From the NCBI GenBank assembly GCA_013696265.1, contig JACCYX010000346.1, forward strand, positions 1-9,145: 9,145 bases of DNA, given 5' to 3'. Below the pieces are notes generated by a model that made no database searches, was not told the origin of the DNA, and saw only the letters and a program-made list of their open reading frames with translations. The DNA comes from Chloroflexia bacterium. Its GTDB lineage: Bacteria > Chloroflexota > Chloroflexia > Thermomicrobiales > UBA6265. Below are positions 6,361 through 9,145 of the stretch, piece after piece. Made by a program: the position numbers and the translations under genes. Position 1 is the first letter of the stretch. Each line of letters starts with the position of its first letter.

Positions 6361-7452
6361 GTGGCGCAAGACAAGGTTCGCGTTGGTGTCATCGGCTGCG
6401 GGGCCGGGCTCTTTCACCTCGAAGGGTATGCGGCGGAACCACGCGCGGAGGTCGTGGCCCTGGCCGGTCTCGACACCGACCGCTGCGAGATGCTGGCCGG
6501 TCGATTCAGTGTTCCGCGCATTTACCGCGACTATCAGGACTTGCTGGCCCAGGAAGACATCGACGCGGTCAGCATCGCCGTCCCCAACTTCCTGCACATG
6601 CCGGTGACGGTGGCGGCGCTCGAGGCCGGGAAGCACGTGCTGATCGAGAAGCCGCTCGCCCGCCACGTGGACGAAGGCAAGCTGATGCTGGAGGCGGCCG
6701 AGCGTACCGGAAAGATCCTGGCCGTCTCGTTCCAGCGCCGGACCCGGCACGATGTCGAAATCGTTCGCGACCAGATCGCGTGCGGGGCGCTGGGCCGGGT
6801 CTACTACTCCAAGGCGTACTGGATGCGGCGGTCCGGGATTCCGGGACTTGGAAGCTGGTTCACGTCGAAGGAGGCCGCCGGCGGCGGTCCGTTGATCGAC
6901 CTCGGCGTGCATGTGCTGGACATGGCGCTCTACATGCTCGGCAACCCGGTCGTCACCACCGTGAGCGCGGCCACCTACTCCGAAATCGGGCCCCGCGGCC
7001 GGGGCAACTGGGTGGGGCGCCGCACCAGCCAGGGGTCCGACGATCCAGTCAACTACGAGGTCGAGGACCTCGCCACGGCCTTCCTCCGCTTCGAAGATGG
7101 CGGCACCCTGCTGCTGGAGGCATCGTGGGCGTCGTTCACCGAGATGGATGACGACTTCGGGGTCCAGTTCTATGGCAGCGAGGGAGGAGCCCGGATTCAC
7201 TCGAAGAAGTACGCCGATGTCGACACTCTCGACCTCTTTTCCGAGATCGGCGACACCACCACCGACAGCCACCCGCGGCTGGTCAGCCGGCCCGGTCACG
7301 CCCAGATCATCAACGGCTTCGTCGACGGCATCCTGAACGGAACACCGGTCAGCCCCGACGGGGAGGAAGGGCTCGACCGGGTGCGCTTGATCGACGCCGT
7401 TTACCGCTCGGCGGCGCTCGGCCGCGAGATCGACATCGCCGAGGTCGGGTGA
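6361..7452 (+). CDS. Gfo/Idh/MocA family NAD(P)-dependent oxidoreductase
   Basis: This 363-residue enzyme should oxidise or reduce a sugar, polyol or related hydroxyl using NAD(P). The N-terminal Rossmann domain shows GVIGCGAG at 9-16 in place of the more usual GxGxxG spacing, and the family motif EKPLA with catalytic Lys97. The C-terminal domain carries the conserved DLGVHVLD with Asp180 and His184, so the Lys-Asp-His active-site set is intact. Length is normal. The start is GTG 6361 (GGAAGG 7 nt upstream); ATG 6346 would add five residues, and a still longer frame from 6259 has no support. It lies 111 bp after the phosphoesterase gene and 213 bp before thuA. The ThuA pairing suggests sugar work, possibly 3-keto-sugar formation as with ThuB, but the substrate is not readable. 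Confidence 0.92.
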   Translation: MAQDKVRVGVIGCGAGLFHLEGYAAEPRAEVVALAGLDTDRCEMLAGRFSVPRIYRDYQDLLAQEDIDAVSIAVPNFLHMPVTVAALEAGKHVLIEKPLARHVDEGKLMLEAAERTGKILAVSFQRRTRHDVEIVRDQIACGALGRVYYSKAYWMRRSGIPGLGSWFTSKEAAGGGPLIDLGVHVLDMALYMLGNPVVTTVSAATYSEIGPRGRGNWVGRRTSQGSDDPVNYEVEDLATAFLRFEDGGTLLLEASWASFTEMDDDFGVQFYGSEGGARIHSKKYADVDTLDLFSEIGDTTTDSHPRLVSRPGHAQIINGFVDGILNGTPVSPDGEEGLDRVRLIDAVYRSAALGREIDIAEVG

Positions 7453-7486
7453 CAAACCCCGCGATCTGGTGCAGGATGCCGTTTGA

Positions 7487-7502
7487 GTTGTGACGGCACA
7501 AC
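7487..7502 (+). other. Small hairpin after the Gfo/Idh gene
   Basis: GTTGTG (7487-7492) pairs with CACAAC (7497-7502) around a 4-nt ACGG loop. There is no T run after it, so it is a poor intrinsic terminator. The same two arms recur at 7620-7625 and 7636-7641, on the far side of the large repeat. Confidence 0.4.
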
Positions 7503-7537
7503 CGTTCCGTCATGTTGAGTGCTATGTCCAAGGCTCT

Positions 7538-7615
7538 TTGTCATTCCGAGCTTGCGAGGAATCTTGGTTCTCCCTGTAAGCAAGCACAAGATTCCTCGCT
7601 TGCTCGGAATGACAA
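7538..7615. repeat. Inverted repeat of the dispersed TCATTCCGAGC / GAGGAATCTT family
   Basis: Bases 7538-7566 and 7587-7615 are reverse complements with 27 of 29 positions matching, separated by a 20-nt loop. The two mismatches lie together in the middle of the arms. The sequence matches from memory a repeat seen in gaps between genes of many bacteria, often as such head-to-head pairs. It breaks the spacing between the Gfo/Idh gene and thuA. It is lower in GC than its neighbours. No transposase is present, so it would be non-autonomous if mobile. Reading through it creates spurious peptides that are often annotated as N-terminal extensions. Confidence 0.85.
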
Positions 7616-7619
7616 TCAA

Positions 7620-7641
7620 GTTGTGCGCAAACATCCACAAC
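7620..7641 (+). other. Hairpin just upstream of the thuA ribosome binding site
   Basis: GTTGTG (7620-7625) can pair with CACAAC (7636-7641) across a 10-nt loop, ending 6 nt before the AAAGGAG at 7648-7654. It is short and modest in stability. A role in thuA translation is only a possibility. Confidence 0.3.
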
Positions 7642-7665
7642 GATGGTAAAGGAGAAATCACTGAC

Positions 7666-8448
7666 ATGTCTCACCCCGTTCGCGTTACCGTCTGGAACGA
7701 ATACCGGCACGAGAAGGAAAACGAGCAGATCGGTTCGATCTACCCCAACGGCATCCACGGCGCGATCGCCGAGGGCCTGAACGCGGCCGGCGGCTTCGAG
7801 GTGCGGACCGCGACGCTCGACGAGCCGGAGCACGGCCTGACCGAGGACGTGATCGCCAACACCGATGTCTTCGTCTGGTGGGGGCACAAGGCGCACGCCG
7901 ATGTCTCGGACGAGGTCGTCGCCAAAGTCCACAAGCGGGTGCTGGACGGGGCCGGCCTGATCGTCCTTCACTCCGGCCACTTCTCGAAGATCTTCAAGCG
8001 GCTGATGGGCACCACCTGCGACCTGAAGTGGCGCGAGGCGGACGAGAAGGAGCGACTCTGGGTCGTTTCGCCGGGGCACCCGATCGTCGAGGGAGTCGGC
8101 GAGTACATCGAACTGGCCGAGGAAGAGATGTACGGCGAGCCGTTCGGCATACCGCAGCCGGACAACCTGATCTTCGTCAGCTGGTTCCAGGGCGGCGAAG
8201 TCTTCCGCAGCGGCGGCGCCTATTACCGCGGCGCGGGCAAGGTCTTTTACTTCCGGCCCGGCCACGAAACGTACCCAACCTACTTCAACGAGGAAATCCG
8301 CCGGGTCATCGCCAACGCCGCCAGTTGGGCGGCCCCGGTCGACCGCCCGCCCGGCATCACCGGCAACCAGGATCCGATCGAGGATTTGCCCTGGTACGAC
8401 AAGAAGCACGCGGTCACGGAAGCCTTTGGCGACGCCAGCCTGACGTAG
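7666..8448 (+). CDS. thuA: ThuA family protein (trehalose utilisation-like)
   Basis: This 260-residue protein matches the ThuA family along its length and is close to the size of rhizobial ThuA. The fold is a class I glutamine amidotransferase-like alpha/beta protein. Family marks include VTVWNEYRHE at the start, WWGHKAHADV with His74, LHSGHFSKIFKRLMGT with His102 and His105, and YFRPGHETYPTY with His200. ThuA works with the Gfo-type dehydrogenase ThuB in rhizobial disaccharide metabolism through 3-keto intermediates, and a Gfo/Idh/MocA gene does lie upstream here. Whether trehalose is the substrate cannot be told. I chose ATG 7666 because homology starts there and AAAGGAG at 7648-7654 stands 11 nt upstream; the frame is open back to 7519, but that stretch is the inverted repeat. 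No signal peptide, so cytoplasmic. Confidence 0.9.
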   Translation: MSHPVRVTVWNEYRHEKENEQIGSIYPNGIHGAIAEGLNAAGGFEVRTATLDEPEHGLTEDVIANTDVFVWWGHKAHADVSDEVVAKVHKRVLDGAGLIVLHSGHFSKIFKRLMGTTCDLKWREADEKERLWVVSPGHPIVEGVGEYIELAEEEMYGEPFGIPQPDNLIFVSWFQGGEVFRSGGAYYRGAGKVFYFRPGHETYPTYFNEEIRRVIANAASWAAPVDRPPGITGNQDPIEDLPWYDKKHAVTEAFGDASLT

Positions 8449-8501
8449 TCGATCGCCGTCGGCCGGAACCTGGCAAATCATCAGTGGGAGCATTCGCGAA
8501 C

Positions 8502-9145
8502 ATGGCCACGCACCGGACTGATGTCGTGATCGTCGGCGGGGGCACGATGGGCACCGCCGCCGGCTGGGCTCTCGCGCGCCAGGGCGTTCAGGTCACAGTG
8601 CTGGAGCGGTTCCAGCACGTCCACGCCTTCGGCAGCCACGGCGGCAGGACCCGTATCTTCCGCCACGCCTACGCCGAAGGTCCGCGCTACGTGCCGTGGG
8701 CGCTGGAGGCCGACCGGCTGTGGACGGCGCTCCAGGAGCGGTCCGGCGACCAGTTCATGTACCGGATTGGCTGCATCGACATTTCGGGACCGGACAACGA
8801 CCGGGCACACGCGGCGCGGGCGAGCGCCGTGGAGTACGGCATCGCCCACGAGTGGCTAACCGGCGAGGAAGTCAATGCCCGTTGGCCGATCTGGCGGGTG
8901 CCCGAAGATCGGGTGGCCTGCTACGGTCCTGACGCGGGCTTCCTCGATGTGGCGGTCGCGCTGAAGGCGCTCGCGCGCGAAATGACGGACGCGGGCGGCA
9001 TCCTGAGCGAGGAAATCCCGGTCGTCTCCTGGTCGGCGACGGATACCGGCGTGCGGGTGGACACGGGTGATGATACGTACCTCGCCGAGCGGCTGATCCT
9101 GACCGCCGGCGCCTGGTCGGTGCATCTCCTGGCCGAACTCGGGAT
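8502..9145 (+). CDS. Monomeric sarcosine oxidase / N-methyltryptophan oxidase-like flavoenzyme, 5' part
   Basis: The frame runs from ATG 8502 off the window end, giving the first 214 residues of an enzyme that is usually about 380-390 long. These FAD enzymes oxidise secondary amines such as sarcosine, releasing formaldehyde and hydrogen peroxide. The dinucleotide-binding motif VIVGGGTMGTAAG lies at 9-21 with Glu35 ending the second strand. The family motif GGRTRIFRHAYAEG follows, with Thr50, Arg51 and Arg54 matching the conserved TRxxRH near the flavin and substrate carboxylate. LILTAGAWS near the end is also typical. The Cys that holds FAD covalently lies in the missing C-terminal half, so oxidase versus dehydrogenase cannot be decided. 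GGGAG at 8486-8490 lies 11 nt before the ATG. It follows thuA by 53 bp and probably shares its transcript. Confidence 0.9.
   Translation, partial: MATHRTDVVIVGGGTMGTAAGWALARQGVQVTVLERFQHVHAFGSHGGRTRIFRHAYAEGPRYVPWALEADRLWTALQERSGDQFMYRIGCIDISGPDNDRAHAARASAVEYGIAHEWLTGEEVNARWPIWRVPEDRVACYGPDAGFLDVAVALKALAREMTDAGGILSEEIPVVSWSATDTGVRVDTGDDTYLAERLILTAGAWSVHLLAELG

Noticed and set aside
7519..7665. N-terminal extension of ThuA
   Set aside because: It is translation through the dispersed inverted repeat, while ATG 7666 has a strong ribosome site and begins the family homology.
201..8496. Shared 12-mer gggagcattcgc near 205 and 8486
   Set aside because: A few 12-base matches are expected by chance in a window this size, and the flanks do not match.

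Overview
The window reads as ordinary chromosomal DNA from a high-GC bacterium, with every gene on the + strand. Its flavour (MEP isoprenoid pathway, menaquinone-type prenyltransferase, frequent GTG starts, NMT1/SsuA-type import system, G/C-rich third codon positions) fits Chloroflexota, perhaps Thermomicrobia. That placement is inference from style; there is no rRNA or other marker gene here.

Layout. (1) Positions 1-277 hold the possible tail of an unrecognised upstream gene that overlaps a foldable inverted repeat, then the leader of ispG. (2) ispG (278-1459) encodes the iron-sulfur enzyme HMBPP synthase of the MEP pathway. (3) Positions 1460-1746 carry no gene but contain a striking imperfect palindrome of about 200 bp (1491-1691). 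(4) A four-gene block (1747-6249) is joined by three successive 4-bp stop/start overlaps: a secreted substrate-binding protein, an ABC ATPase, a single polypeptide that joins an ABC permease to a complete MenA/UbiA-type prenyltransferase, and a membrane-anchored YaeI-like metallophosphoesterase. (5) A Gfo/Idh/MocA oxidoreductase (6361-7452) is followed by a gap with a 29-bp inverted repeat of a dispersed bacterial family, then thuA (7666-8448), then the start of a monomeric sarcosine oxidase-like flavoenzyme (8502 to the window end).

The most interesting item is the permease-prenyltransferase fusion. Both halves look complete with their key motifs intact, and the join is topologically plausible: ABC permeases of this class end in the cytoplasm and UbiA enzymes begin there. 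Translational coupling to a binding protein and an ATPase suggests a hypothesis: an importer for an aromatic, quinone-precursor-like compound that hands its cargo directly to a prenyltransferase. The nearby ispG supplies precursors for prenyl diphosphates, which fits but may be coincidence. The transported substrate cannot be read from the sequence.

The right-hand genes (Gfo/Idh/MocA, ThuA, sarcosine oxidase-like) look like a small catabolic set. ThuA and a Gfo-type dehydrogenase are paired in known disaccharide 3-keto metabolism; the role of the flavoenzyme in this set is not clear.
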